A DNA stretch of 64,000 bases from Acanthosepion pharaonis (taxonomy: Eukaryota; Mollusca; Cephalopoda; Sepiida; Sepiidae): NCBI GenBank assembly GCA_903632075.3, contig CAHIKZ030002028.1, positions 264,001 to 328,000 on the forward strand, written 5' to 3'. The position numbers and the translations under genes were made by a program. The notes below the pieces were generated by a model, which was not told where the DNA came from, made no database searches, and worked only from the letters and a program-made list of their open reading frames with translations. The first letter of the stretch is position 1; the number at the start of each line of letters is the position of its first letter. Below, in pieces: positions 48,429 through 59,071 of this stretch.

Positions 48429-48429
<1 letters not shown>
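47521..48429. other. Unassigned sequence
   Basis: Nothing recognised. Confidence 0.4.

Positions 48430-48485
<56 letters not shown>
48430..48485. repeat. (TA)n microsatellite
   Basis: TA run. Confidence 0.95.
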
Positions 48486-48487
<2 letters not shown>

Positions 48488-48784
48488 GTAATGTTTTGAC
48501 ATAAAAGAGAAATATGTTGCTTTCAGTCACAATGCTAAATTATGTTGAAAAGGTATCTTAAAACATTTTTGTAAAAATTTAAGTTTAATGACTGAAATAT
48601 ACATAATACAGTTGCGTATCTTTTGTATCCTAGGGAAGGTTACTGAATAGAATAGTCACACGAAGGTTGGTAATGTACAAGAACATCAAATATAAGATTC
48701 GCCAGCGGCGCGTAGAAGTAGTAGTCAACTGTTAGGAGTCAAATGAATTCCACAATAAATCTCGAACTGCAGAATATCTAAAAA

Positions 48785-48905
48785 GCGCCCCACGCAGTCG
48801 GTATGTGGTACAAGGCCGGATTTAATGTGGGGTATCTGAGTCCGTAGTCTCGGCCAAAAAATTCCCCGTAAATACCCCATATACAATGGGGTCGGGAAGC
48901 TATTT
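48785..48905 (+). repeat. Repeat with GTGGGGTATC...CTCGGCCAAAAA core, copy 1
   Basis: GTCGGTATGTGGTACAAGGC, TTAATGTGGGGTATC and CTCGGCCAAAAAATTCCCCG match 61876-61950 (GTCGGATGTGGCACAATGCC, TTATTGTGGGGTATC, CTCGGCCAAAAATTCCCCG). Both end in TGGGTCGGG(A/T)AGCT. This is a GC-richer dispersed family. Confidence 0.7.
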
Positions 48906-51134
48906 CCCGAGAAGAGACCCTGCCCTTCGACAAACCCTCATCTGGAGATCCCCTCTCTGTCCGGAGGCAGAGAGTTTGACCACCACAGCTGGAGACGAAT
49001 CGTTATTTATTGTGTTTTTGATAAACAATTGCGGCACAAGGCCAAAAAAGGGAGGGGTTGAAGCTGGTCGTCATTAACTATCTTAAACCTAGCTAATCCG
49101 ATTCACGACCCATTCACTCATTACAATTTTCGCATTCACCATAAAAAAAAACTCGTCCGTCACCAATCAATCCTCCATACACCATAATACCGCATTCTCT
49201 CAAGAGGGTCCTACAAAACGCGCCACATGCCATAAAAAATTAATGTCAATAAATAATTATATATAAAAATCTATGATAAAATATGAGAGGGGAGGGAATG
49301 AGCCCCAAAACAAACTAAATACGAACACAAGTAAATTAAACATAACTGATGTTAGTAGGGCCCGTTCAACCCTCAAAACAGAGAGGCCGCTGTATTCTGC
49401 CCATTTTGACAAAATCAAGAGGCTCTCTCGCTAAGGGAATGAGAAAGGAGAAAAAATATACGGACATGGGAAATATAAAAGCTGACCCAGTCGAGATGAA
49501 AAGGGGGCCAAAACAAACTGGGGAGGGGTAGGGAATCTCGACTTGGATCATAACCAAAGAGGCAGCCAGGAACAACACTTAGTCTCATTAACTAGGTACA
49601 CAAAAGTTTGTCTACAGTTGGAGACGAATCTCCAACTGCAGACTATTTACTATTGTATTTATATGAATGGCGACATGCTCATTATCGTCCGTAGATATGC
49701 TACAATACTCTCTAAACTATTATGATTTTTTTCTTTAGATAAAGTTGAATAAATAAATGATGGGAAAATGCTAGAATTTATTTTTTTATAATTCGATAAT
49801 TTTGATGGTTCGCGATGAGAATGTCACGTTGTCTTTGAGTTGTTTAACATTTATTAAGCACCAGATAAGTTTTATCTTTTTTTTTATTTAACATGCAGGG
49901 TTAAAGTTTGTTTCATTCTTTAAACTTATAAAATGCTTGTGCATGCATTAAACATACAAAGGCATTAACTTTTTGCTCAAATTATGTCTAACTGAATAAT
50001 ATTGTTTCCCAATGCTAAGCAAATCTGTGTAGCAATATTGAATAGAATCATTGACCTCGTGTATCTGGATATATAAAATTTTTTTAGAAGTTTGTATACA
50101 TTTCTCACGTTGATAGTCACTCTTATTGTTATTATTTTTAAATAGAAAAAAATACCTTATTTTTTCAAAGCAAAACTATGAAATACAGCTTTGTATTGCT
50201 TTATTGACTTCTTTTTGTTGATCTTTATCGTTTTACTTATTTGAATTACCAGCTAAGTCGTCTGTCGAGATGTTCCATGTGTCATCATAGAGGTTTCATT
50301 TGCGTATATATTAGGAGACACAAGACTCTACTCTGTGATCCGGCAGTTTCTATCTGACTTGGAATGATTAGATCTCATAATTGTCCAGAATGAAGGATGC
50401 TTTTTGCATAACACAGTTCAAATGTCACAGATCTGGCCTGTTAGATTTTGGAATTGACCACATCCACATTCTGGTGCTGATATCTTAAAAACTTGCCAGT
50501 GGTGCTCTCCGGGTATTGTGCCTTGCCAAAGTGCAACCCGTAATTTTGGACCCAGTGTCATAAACGCTTTTGAATTCAGAGTTGTCCTTCTCTTTTCTGA
50601 TTGTCAACCATGGCTAAAAATCCCAGTCGGCCCTGCTATTTAAGAATAGCATACTTTTTCCAAGAGTATTTGCGCGTAAGTGAATGTAGAGAACTCGAAT
50701 GGAATTCGAACACGGCTCTCCAATCTCTCATTCCAAATTACTATCCGTTACACCGTACATCTATTGATATACCAAAAAAGCAGTATTAAACCCAATTGCT
50801 TTGACTGATTTTTCAGCGACAGCTGTTAGACATAATTGAGTTAATGAGAAGCTCAGTAATATTAAGTGATTGTTTTTCTTTTTTATACGTCAACCATTTG
50901 CCTTATTTTCATGTGATATTTTTTATCCTGTCAAATGAAATAGTTAAATCATGTGCCTACACAATTACATTAAAAGTAATTGATACTCAAAATAGCAGAA
51001 AATAACACATTTAAATTCTGTTTATAAAATGTTTCATTTAGAATATATGACATTTTTCTTATTTTGATTACACAAAATTAATCAAACGTTATTTGAATTT
51101 TCTAAAACAGAATAGAATGGATATATATTTTAGT
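48906..51134. other. Unassigned sequence
   Basis: GGAGACGAATC occurs at 48980 and 49620; the second forms a perfect 10-bp hairpin with a CGAA loop (49615-49638). No gene found. Confidence 0.4.
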
Positions 51135-51409
51135 TTAACCCTAGAACACTAACCATCAATTAAAGTTACACCACTACTAACCATGGGTATATCATACCCG
51201 ATTTTGAAAATATGAAAAAATATATTAAATATAAATCTTTATTTGAAATATTTTACATGCAGGCACTTCAAACTTTGTAATTTTGAGTTAACATTATTAG
51301 GAACTGAAAAAATTATTTAGGTAAGAAAAATCAGGTACTGAAAATTGTAATTAAAAAATACGAAAATTTTTGGGTACTATATACCCATATGGTTAGTATT
51401 CTAGGTTAA
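51135..51409. mobile_element. piggyBac-type MITE with TTAA target duplication
   Basis: TTAA at 51135-51138 and at 51406-51409 flank a 267-bp segment. Its ends CCCTAGAACACTAACCAT and (inverted) CCTAGAATACTAACCAT are TIRs. Subterminal CCATGGGTATATCATACCC and its inverted counterpart near 51371-51391 extend the symmetry. TTAA plus CCCTAGAA ends are characteristic of piggyBac elements. There is no coding capacity. Confidence 0.8.
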
Positions 51410-51579
51410 AAGTGGATTCAGTAAAATATTATTCGGGGTGATTTAATAACTGTAATTTCTTTTTTTAAAGATTAGAAAAGTTCGGACTTCTATATAATCA
51501 AAATATTTTTCACCATATAATTCTTACATAAAGATCAGAAAACAATGAATCGTCGTGTGATTCCTACTTTGATGATTCG

Positions 51580-51785
51580 GGTTACACGCAAACTACCAAT
51601 CTGCCACTGGGTGGCATGCCACTAGAGTTTACCGCTGGTGGCTCGGTGTCGGACCACCGGCGTGTTCGTCTCGGCAATGTTACCACTTGCGGACCGCTAG
51701 TGGTCCACCGTGGCACGCCGGTTGGCCTGCCGGTGGCTACCACCAGAGGACCGCTGGCGTTGTTAGCGGCTTGCTTGTAGGGAAG
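51580..51785. repeat. GC-rich island with interleaved GGACC/GGTCC palindromes
   Basis: The block stands out from the AT-rich surroundings. Words such as GGACCACCGGCG, GGACCGCTAGTGGTCCACC and GGACCGCTGGCG recur in both orientations. It looks like a short non-coding repeat, and the spanning minus-strand open frame follows from its composition. Confidence 0.55.
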
Positions 51786-51886
51786 ACATCCTCTTTGATA
51801 TACCAATCTCCTGGTAACACCAGAATTAGATATAAACGATGAATTCATGATTACAAATTAAAATAATGTTAAAATATTATATACCC

Positions 51887-51888
<2 letters not shown>

Positions 51889-51951
<63 letters not shown>
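51889..51951. repeat. (TA)n microsatellite
   Basis: Long TA run. Confidence 0.95.
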
Positions 51952-51955
<4 letters not shown>

Positions 51956-52035
51956 ATAGGATTGGTGTATACGGAATAAATTCCAACAGTCAAAAAATAC
52001 TATTCTCAAAAGAGTGCTTAATACAGAGTAGAGCA

Positions 52036-52202
52036 AATATAATTATTTATTCGAAAATTATAACAATAATATTTAAAAAAATCACTAAAAAAAAGCCATT
52101 TTTGTTTCAACACTTCTGGTGCCTTATCAAGTGATGGTGTTGAATTTAAAATGGCTGTTTTTAGTGATTTTATAATATATTTATGTTATAATTTTCGAAT
52201 AA

Positions 52203-52211
<9 letters not shown>
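52036..52211. repeat. ~75-bp inverted repeat around a Penelope-like motif
   Basis: ATTATTTATTCGAAAATTATAAC (52042 on) through AATCACTAAAAA and GCCATTTT returns inverted at 52146-52209. The centre is ~20 nt. Its minus strand reads CTTGATAAGGCACCAGAAGT then GTTGAAAC, similar to Penelope-like ends. Confidence 0.7.

Positions 52212-52246
<35 letters not shown>
52208..52246. repeat. (TA)n microsatellite
   Basis: TA run that abuts the inverted repeat. Confidence 0.95.
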
Positions 52247-52253
<7 letters not shown>

Positions 52254-52654
52254 AGAAGCTAGGTGGATGTAATGATTAGCAGCTCAAGATTATATAACAA
52301 GGTGAACTGAGGCTCTTTACACGTGGTTCGTAATCAATTGGCAACCAGTCTTGGAGACAGCTCTAAATTCAAAACTCAGTCACCAGGAGCTATACAAAAT
52401 GATGCAGATACTATGCCCATAAACGAAAAACATGGTAGATTTCAATAACTATGGATGATAATTATTCTAGAATGCTGTTGGCACCAAAGTTCATTTGCCC
52501 CAAGGACGGATTTTTTTTTTTAATTTATTTTTGTAAATATTTATTTTCAAATTTATAAGTGGCTGTTATACACGTTCATATTTACTAAGTATGGTTCTCT
52601 CTAGAATATCACTAGTATAGATCCACGGTTTTGAAATCCAGAACAGAAAACTAA
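52247..52654. other. Unassigned sequence
   Basis: No EF-hand exon relic was found here, although the next segment is paralogous to the intron after exon 1a. Confidence 0.4.
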
Positions 52655-53035
52655 CTTTGTCTTCTTGCCCTCAATCTATATAACAATGCTATTGAGCTGA
52701 GCTGTATTATTAAATCATTACTTCAATTAAGTTAAAAAATACATCGGAAAACTTAATTTTCCATTTTATTTTTTTATTTTCTTCCGAAAACTTAGCTTCT
52801 AAAACTTTTATATAAGTCACATTTAAGGAAAGAGTTTAACTTGTCTCATTCCAGAAAACAAGTACTGGCAAATAAAAAAAAATATGTTTTAAAATAAAAA
52901 TAGTTTACAGTAAAATAAGATCTAAAAAAAATATTCCTTTTTTAGAGAATCTGATAAAAATACAGAATCAGGAATCTTTTAAAACTGAACATCTCATTTA
53001 GCTCTCCTCCATATTTTTCCTGTTGTCCTGATTGC
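52655..53035. repeat. Segment paralogous to 34700-35060
   Basis: See the partner segment. Both copies have the same orientation. Confidence 0.6.
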
Positions 53036-53299
53036 AGTTATGTAGAATGCCTAGTGTGAATTGACCTAACACAGTCGCTAATTGCCTTACGAGACGAACT
53101 TACTAACCATCGTGCTTCTTGAGTTTATATAACAAAATCTTCTGTTGCGAGGGTGGGGTACATTAAAATACTTAAGATGCACGAAGCTTTTGAGATGAAA
53201 ACCAACTATGAACTAGTTATGTATAGTTGAAGACTACACATTTAATAATTTTGAGTTTAATCTAAAACAATAAAGACAGTTTATTTAATTAATACTTCA

Positions 53300-53336
53300 A
53301 TATATATATATATATCCTGTAGTGTAATGTGGTGTA

Positions 53337-53373
<37 letters not shown>

Positions 53374-53450
53374 TACACCTAGTGAGCCAGACAAACCTAC
53401 CTAGGTTTCACCTAACCGGATCGTCAGGGAAAGTTTCGAAACGAGTCTAG

Positions 53451-53503
<53 letters not shown>
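53300..53503. repeat. Three (TA)n tracts flanking a Penelope-like terminal motif
   Basis: TA runs at 53301-53316, 53339-53372 and 53452-53503. Between the last two, the minus strand carries CTGACGATCCGGTTAGGTGA and AACCTAGGTAGGTTTGTC (53434-53380), the partner of 41549-41584. Confidence 0.7.
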
Positions 53504-53509
<6 letters not shown>

Positions 53510-54220
53510 GTGTTTCGGGGAAAAAAAACGTCGACCAGTATATTACTGGAGGGTAATGCTTTAGCTTAATGCAAGCAGTCTTTCTACGTATTACTTACGA
53601 AAACAACTTGATTATTGAATTATAGAAAGTAAAAAGCTAAATATTAAAAAATAGTGTAGTAATAGTAAACAATTGTTGATTGACTTTTTTTTTTTTTACA
53701 GTTTATCAACCCTTCATGGTTTATTTAAAGCCAAAATGCATTTCGGATTGTAACTGTTCGCTTACAGTATCCGGTACCCCCAGGCTTAATAGTAAAGTAA
53801 ACAAATGAAATAAAACGTCCAAAACTTATCTCCAGGCTTCGTTTGGAGAATTTAATACGCTCATAGGGGTGGAGGTAGATAATACAATTGAATTAACAAA
53901 TATCATATATTTCTTAAAAGAAAAAAAAATGTTAATTTTAAATGTGAAGTTGAGAGATAAGGTTTTGAACTCTTTATTTGCTCAGACATTGGACAATTTT
54001 TATTTAAATTTTCACCGGAAATTTAGAAAATTACACCACATATAGAAAAAAAATAAGCAAAATATCCTTAATAAAGAACTTTCGTTGGTCTTTAACCAAA
54101 CTTGTACAGACGGAAATATATATGGGTATGATAAAAAATATACATATACGCACATATACTTGCACGTATTTATATATTTCTTTCTCAGGTGTTATAAATA
54201 CAGTACTCAATGTTCTGTAA
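53504..54220. other. Unassigned AT-rich sequence
   Basis: Nothing recognised. Confidence 0.4.
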
Positions 54221-54224
54221 CAGA

Positions 54225-54270
54225 TAGCACGACTCGGAGTTTCATGCAAACTTGCAATCTTCAGGTGCTA
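54225..54270 (-). ncRNA. Type I hammerhead ribozyme, intact catalytic core
   Basis: Minus strand, 5' to 3': stem I TAGCAC (54270-54265), core CTGAAGA (54264-54258; CTGANGA consensus) and stem II TGCA/TGCA with an AGTT loop. Then GAAA (54243-54240), stem III CT/AG with a CCG loop, cleavage triplet GTC ending at 54231, and stem I GTGCTA (54230-54225), a perfect 6-bp match. The one non-consensus feature is a U-U opposition at the base of stem II, where G-C is usual. Ribozymes of this kind process Penelope-like and retrozyme transcripts (family knowledge). Activity is untested. Confidence 0.75.
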
Positions 54271-54489
54271 CATACAGACTGACCGTTATGAAATTCACGT
54301 TCTTGTGATGACTTAAATTGTGTTAAGACTTATTTATTTTATTATTGTTGCCTAAAATATTATTATAATTAATTATTTATAATTTATATAATTCTAATTC
54401 TTATGTTCGAAAGACGAAGAATTAAAAAAAATTAAAAATTATTTTAAATGAAAAACTTGAAATTAGAAATTAAGTAAACATGTTATATA

Positions 54490-54520
54490 TCAAATTTACA
54501 TGAAACTCCGAGTCATGCTA
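54490..54520 (+). ncRNA. Half hammerhead relic in inverted orientation
   Basis: TGAAACTCCGAGTCATGCTA (54501-54520) repeats GAAA, stem III, GTC and the 3' strand of stem I of the minus-strand ribozyme 270 bp away. The CTGANGA part is lost (TTATATATC stands there). Confidence 0.55.
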
Positions 54521-54545
54521 TCGACGTTGATATTATGTATATTCA

Positions 54546-54548
<3 letters not shown>

Positions 54549-54601
<53 letters not shown>
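54549..54601. repeat. (TA)n microsatellite
   Basis: Long TA run beside the inverted hammerhead pair. Confidence 0.95.
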
Positions 54602-54604
<3 letters not shown>

Positions 54605-55485
54605 GTTGGCTTGGGAGAGTAGTAATTCTGTTAGTGATATTGGGAAAAAACCTGGATATAGATTAATATTTGGATAATATTCAATGGCGGCACTCTCGAG
54701 TATTCTCCTTCTGAGTGAGCTATTTTCTTTTTTATGAGTTATATATAATGAATTCAAGTTGCCATGGATAATTAAGAGTGTCTGTCAAACTTTCTGGCCT
54801 TGCGCCAAAACTATGCTAGGTTTCGTAAATAATAATCATTAATAATTGAGCATTGTGTTCAATGGTTATTTTAGTCCAGTAGAGAATTCAATCAATTTCG
54901 TGAAGCGATTTGTTACAATAAATATGCACTTTCATCGTTGACCATTTACCGCTTTGCATTTAATTTTATTGATGTTTTTACAAGCCTGTCTTCTCTCTGT
55001 GTTTTTACTTAATAAATGATTTCCTTTTATTTCCATTAACTTATTCTTATCAACGTTAAACGAGTTAACGATGTGATGTTGATACAAATAAATATTAAAA
55101 TATTAAATATAAAATAATTCACACTTTTTTGTTTATCAAATATTTATTACCTAGAAGCATTTCTCCAGATTTACTTTTATCATGTTATGTTTTAAAATTA
55201 ACTGTGACAAGGTTTACATGAAAACTGGTTTCAATTTTTTAACTATCAGCATTGGTGAACAGTGATTTATCGCGTCTCAAAAAAAGTTAGGCGTCGTCTG
55301 TTAGCAAATTGACAATGTCCGTTTGTAGCGTATTTCAATACGTGGCGTTTGAACACGTGATTTCATTTCCCACGTAAAATGTATGACTTATATACATTAT
55401 TTTGAATGATGGCATTTTGACGCGTCTTTTTATATTATTCGTGTGTAGATTTTAAATGTTTTTATGTTACAAGTGAAAATAGAAG
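54602..55485. other. Unassigned sequence
   Basis: TGGCCTTGCGCCAAAA occurs near 54798. Otherwise nothing is recognised. Confidence 0.4.
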
Positions 55486-55489
55486 AAAG

Positions 55490-56410
55490 TGAGTTGCATT
55501 TATGTCATTTGATTCTCTTTTATTTCCGGAAAGGAAGAAATGCTGTACAAATAGTAAAAAGGATATGCGCCGTTCATGGAGATGGTGTCGTAGCTGATAA
55601 GTAGTTCATTAAGTTCAGAAGTTGAAATTTTGATTTTGAAGATCGAAAACGTTCCGACAGGTCTGCAGATGTTAATGAAGACCAAATTCAGGTCACATGA
55701 CAAGGGACATCAGAGATACTCGCTATATCTCGTAAGATATTTGAAAATATGGATACGTGAATAGCTACGATAATTGGGTGGCTCCTGTTTTAACTGGAAA
55801 AAAATGAATGGGCAGCATTTCCATCTGCAATTCTCAAGTCAAACGCATAAAAAACAACCCATTTTTTATGAGAACAATAAACCTATGAAAAATGGATTGT
55901 TTCTGGAGAGTGAAAAAGTTAACGAGGGAAGCAAAATGAGTCACTGTTAAGCACTTCAAAAACCGGTCTGTATCCGAAGGTGGTGGTGTTTTGTATCTGG
56001 TGATCTTACGAGCCTTTTTTTTTTTTTCCAAGATCAGACGTCGAATTTAAGTACTCTTCCAAGTTGGAGCGATTAAATGCAGCAATCGATGAAAAGCGTC
56101 CATATTGGCCAATCGGAAGGGTTTCGTCTTCCACCAGGATAACGCCAGACTCCATTCGCTTTGCAGAGCCGGTAAAATTTGAACAGTTTTGCTGGGATTA
56201 CCTACTACTCACGGCGTACTCACCTGATCTTGCATATTTAGATTACCTCATGTTAATTTCTACAAAATTCTCTTAATGAGAAATTCAGTTCTTTGGAAAT
56301 CTGTGAAAACCAGTGAGTCCAGTTCATCGCCCAGAAAGGTGTCAATTTCTGGAAGAATGGAATCGTAAAACTGTCTCAAAGCGAAATAAGGGATAGTTAA
56401 GGATATACTG
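55490..56410 (+). mobile_element. Dead mariner transposon (second family)
   Basis: Frame-shifting plus-strand translation gives FRKGRNAVQIVKRICAVHGD and FRSXNFDFEDRKRSDRSADV near 55525-55670, the N-terminal helix-turn-helix region of mariner transposases. It continues as YEKWIVS near 55890 (where GDEKW is expected, so the first catalytic Asp is lost). KLERLNAAIDEKRPYWPIGR at 56058 follows, then FHQDNARLHS near 56135-56165 (second catalytic Asp kept) and LTAYSPDLAYLDYLM at 56207-56251. At least five frame changes and a T14 run occur. TIRs were not identified. Confidence 0.8.
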
Positions 56411-57185
56411 CGTCGTATTTGTAACTTGAAGGCGAACTTTGTCAGGCATCAAAATCACCGCTCGACATTTTTGCTCACATTTTTTTTGTTCTTATATTCC
56501 ATTCAAATAAGCCACTTGCTCATTGTAACATTGGCAGTGACAGTTTGCCTATGTTCCAGCATTTCGCAATTAAATAAAATGTCTTTGAATCCTACCAAAT
56601 ATAGGATTTTCCCTAATATGTCTGTTTCACCTCTGTACTCCTAACGTCTGCGCATGAACTCTGAAATTTTGTTCACTACTTCATTTTTTTCACTCCACCA
56701 ACAGGAGTAGATAGGTTCGCCTATCATCCAGTTCACACTCCTCCCCGTTTTTTGAACAGGAGTAGGGGTTTATCCCTTGTTTCCTGTTTAGGAACGGGTT
56801 TCCGGTTCCTTTTAAAGTCTGCTTCAGCACTATACTCCTAACGCTTGTTCTTTGCTACACTAATATAAATCCTCACTGTAACCCTCAACCTTGAGTGGCT
56901 CTTGTGCCTTGTATTGGGTGAACATTAGTTAAAAAAAAATTAAGTTCATTTGTGTTTGAAATGCTGAAGACTTTACTGCCCTGAGTCGGGATATTCTTCA
57001 TTTTAGATTCTTGTAAAAAAATCCATTTTTCATTACCTTGTCTAGCTTTTCTACATCGAGAAAAAAACGCATATAAACAATTATTGAAACGGTAATCAAT
57101 GTTCGTTTCTGTCAATTTGGGTGAAACTTCTAAAGTTTTCCTAACGTTTGTAAACGACATAGTACTGTTATTTTTTATACTCCAC
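56411..57185. other. Unassigned sequence
   Basis: The 19-mer TTGTATTGGGTGAACATTA at 56909-56927 also occurs at 31921-31939. No gene. Confidence 0.4.
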
Positions 57186-57290
57186 TTAGTTTAGTCCAAG
57201 GCCACAAGTCTTGGCACATAGTGAGGATCGAACTCAATAATAATGTTTATCCAGTACGCTAGCTATTACCCCACGCCTTTATTTATCAAG
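57186..57290 (-). repeat. tRNA-derived SINE head
   Basis: Minus strand: GGGGTAATAGCTAGCGTAC (57276-57258) as A-box region and GAGTTCGATCCTCACTATG (57236-57218) as B-box, then GCCAAGACTTGTGGCCTTGG. Confidence 0.6.
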
Positions 57291-58244
57291 CTTAGTCAGA
57301 GTAAAGGTCATATTTATGGGTCATCCACTGAGGCTCGAATACACGATTTAAAATAGGTAACTCATTTATAAACAATTGTACTCAAATTTGACTAAATTTT
57401 ACACAACTCCACGACTGACGTCAGTGTCGCTTAATCAACCTTTAAAAATAATGTAAAATTAAACAAAAAGAGTTACTAAAAACATTATACTGTATTCAAG
57501 AATTCTACTAATTCTATTAGTTTACTTACATTAATTTTTTTTTTCTTTTATGTTCATTAGAATCAAGAATACAAATCTAAGCAACTTGAGTACTAATTCT
57601 CGCATAAAAATTAAACAACCTGAGTTCTTGTCAAAAGCCTAAGTTTCTTATAAAAACTGTGTACACTATTCAATAGTAATTGTCAGGCTAGTTCGCTAAA
57701 CTCACGTCGAGGCTGTCTATCCACGTACTCAAGTTGACCGAGAGCTGAATAAATTTCAAACACTTTGAAGATTTCCCTAAAGGACGACGCTTAGAATATA
57801 CACTTTAATACATTAACCTTCTTAACTATACATTAAGTGTTGGTGAACAAAATCCTAACGAAAAATAAAATATTCCTCTTAAAAATCGGTCTAAAAACAT
57901 TGCGAGTTTACTATAAAGTAAACAACAAATCTAGAAATATTTCATAGTGTTTTTTTTCCGTAAGTTTAAGTAATAATAGAATCTGCTAATTTGCTATACA
58001 TAATTGGGGAAGATAATGGAGTGGTATACTGTTGCCTTCTTCACGGTTTGGAATTAAGAGCTCCGTTTCTCTTAAACTGATTGCCATGCAAGGCAATCCC
58101 GGTCTACCCTGTCATTTAACCCAATGCATGCCAATTCGCAGATAAAGAAACGGAATCTGTGGAGAGCCATAATCGCCTACGTCCTGAAGAATGGTTGAGA
58201 AAACCGGTCAGTGTAAAAGCTGCAAAATATATTCAGTGTTTGAG
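57291..58244. other. Unassigned sequence with a LINE C-terminal relic
   Basis: At 58140-58198 the plus strand encodes QIKKRNLWRAIIAYVLKNG and a stop, like the last residues of the LINE at 46440-47520. The remainder is not recognised. Confidence 0.45.
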
Positions 58245-58511
58245 AAAGTTGCATTACAGTCTATAAATGATAATTATTAGATTATTAAATGTGCTCTACG
58301 GCAGGGTTCGAAACTGCGTGCCCTTTTGTAGGAGAAACCACCGTCTGATCCAGCGTGTTTCGGTCAAAGAGAGCATCACAGCCACGGTCTAGAGAGTATG
58401 CCCGATTAGACAATGGTTTCTCATACAAAAGGGCACGCAGTTTCGAACCATGCCGTGGAGCACATTTAATAATCTAATAATTATCATTTATAAGACTGTA
58501 ATGCAACTTTT
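58245..58511. repeat. Near-perfect ~106-bp inverted repeat with 53-bp centre
   Basis: Left arm 58245-58350 and right arm 58404-58511 are reverse complements with only a few mismatches and one indel. Shared blocks include TAATTATTAGATTATTAAAT and GGTTCGAAACTGCGTGCCC. The latter is tRNA B-box-like, so both arms may derive from one SINE head copied in opposite orientations. The centre is 58351-58403. Confidence 0.9.
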
Positions 58512-58784
58512 CGAACTCTGCTGGAGAGCACATTTTCTTTATTAAGTCTTCTCGAGTACGCAGGCCGGTAGACGTAATACACACTGTTTAAGAACCAGAG
58601 CGTTTTACTCAAACATGGATGCCATTAAAAATAACCTTTGAAGTAATAAAATATAACTATTTTTTAAAGATCTGTGTTGTTCCATTACTTTTTGATGCAC
58701 TAATAAAAGATATCGAATTTTATAGTCATTTTAGGAAATTTAACATTTTGTATAAAAAGTTCGAAATTCCCTAAAGGTTACCCA

Positions 58785-58880
58785 GATCGACAGACACCTG
58801 AAGAAGGCCGGAAGGCACAACAACCGAAACGTTTTGATAACATCAAAGACGTGGACAATAGTTTGTGTGTAAATAATAAA
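58785..58880 (+). repeat. Penelope-like motif, copy 1
   Basis: ACACCTGAAGAAGGCCGGAA, GGCACAACAACCGAAACG and GTGGACAATAGT recur in part at 59308-59358 (GCACAACAGCCGAAACGC, GTGGACAATAGTCCAAATG). It is not a clean hammerhead because stem II does not pair next to the core. Confidence 0.45.
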
Positions 58881-59071
58881 TTTCTTCCTTGATAATGCAT
58901 ATAACCCAACAATAAACATTTATTTAAGAACTGTTATCGGTCCTCTCTCTTATATTTGTGTAAGCATGTATATATGATTATATGTATGATAAATATATAG
59001 TTTTAACAAGGCATGCTATATTTGTGGGTTAAAGTTCTCAATATCAAGGATAGAGCGTATGTAAATATAAA

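Noticed and set aside
16650..57290. tRNA genes at the A/B-box sites
   Set aside because: None folds into a complete cloverleaf with an acceptor stem. The same heads recur with common downstream bodies, so they are SINEs.
58785..58840. CTGAAGAAGGC...CCGAAACG as a hammerhead
   Set aside because: Stem II cannot pair immediately after the core and no cleavage triplet is in position.
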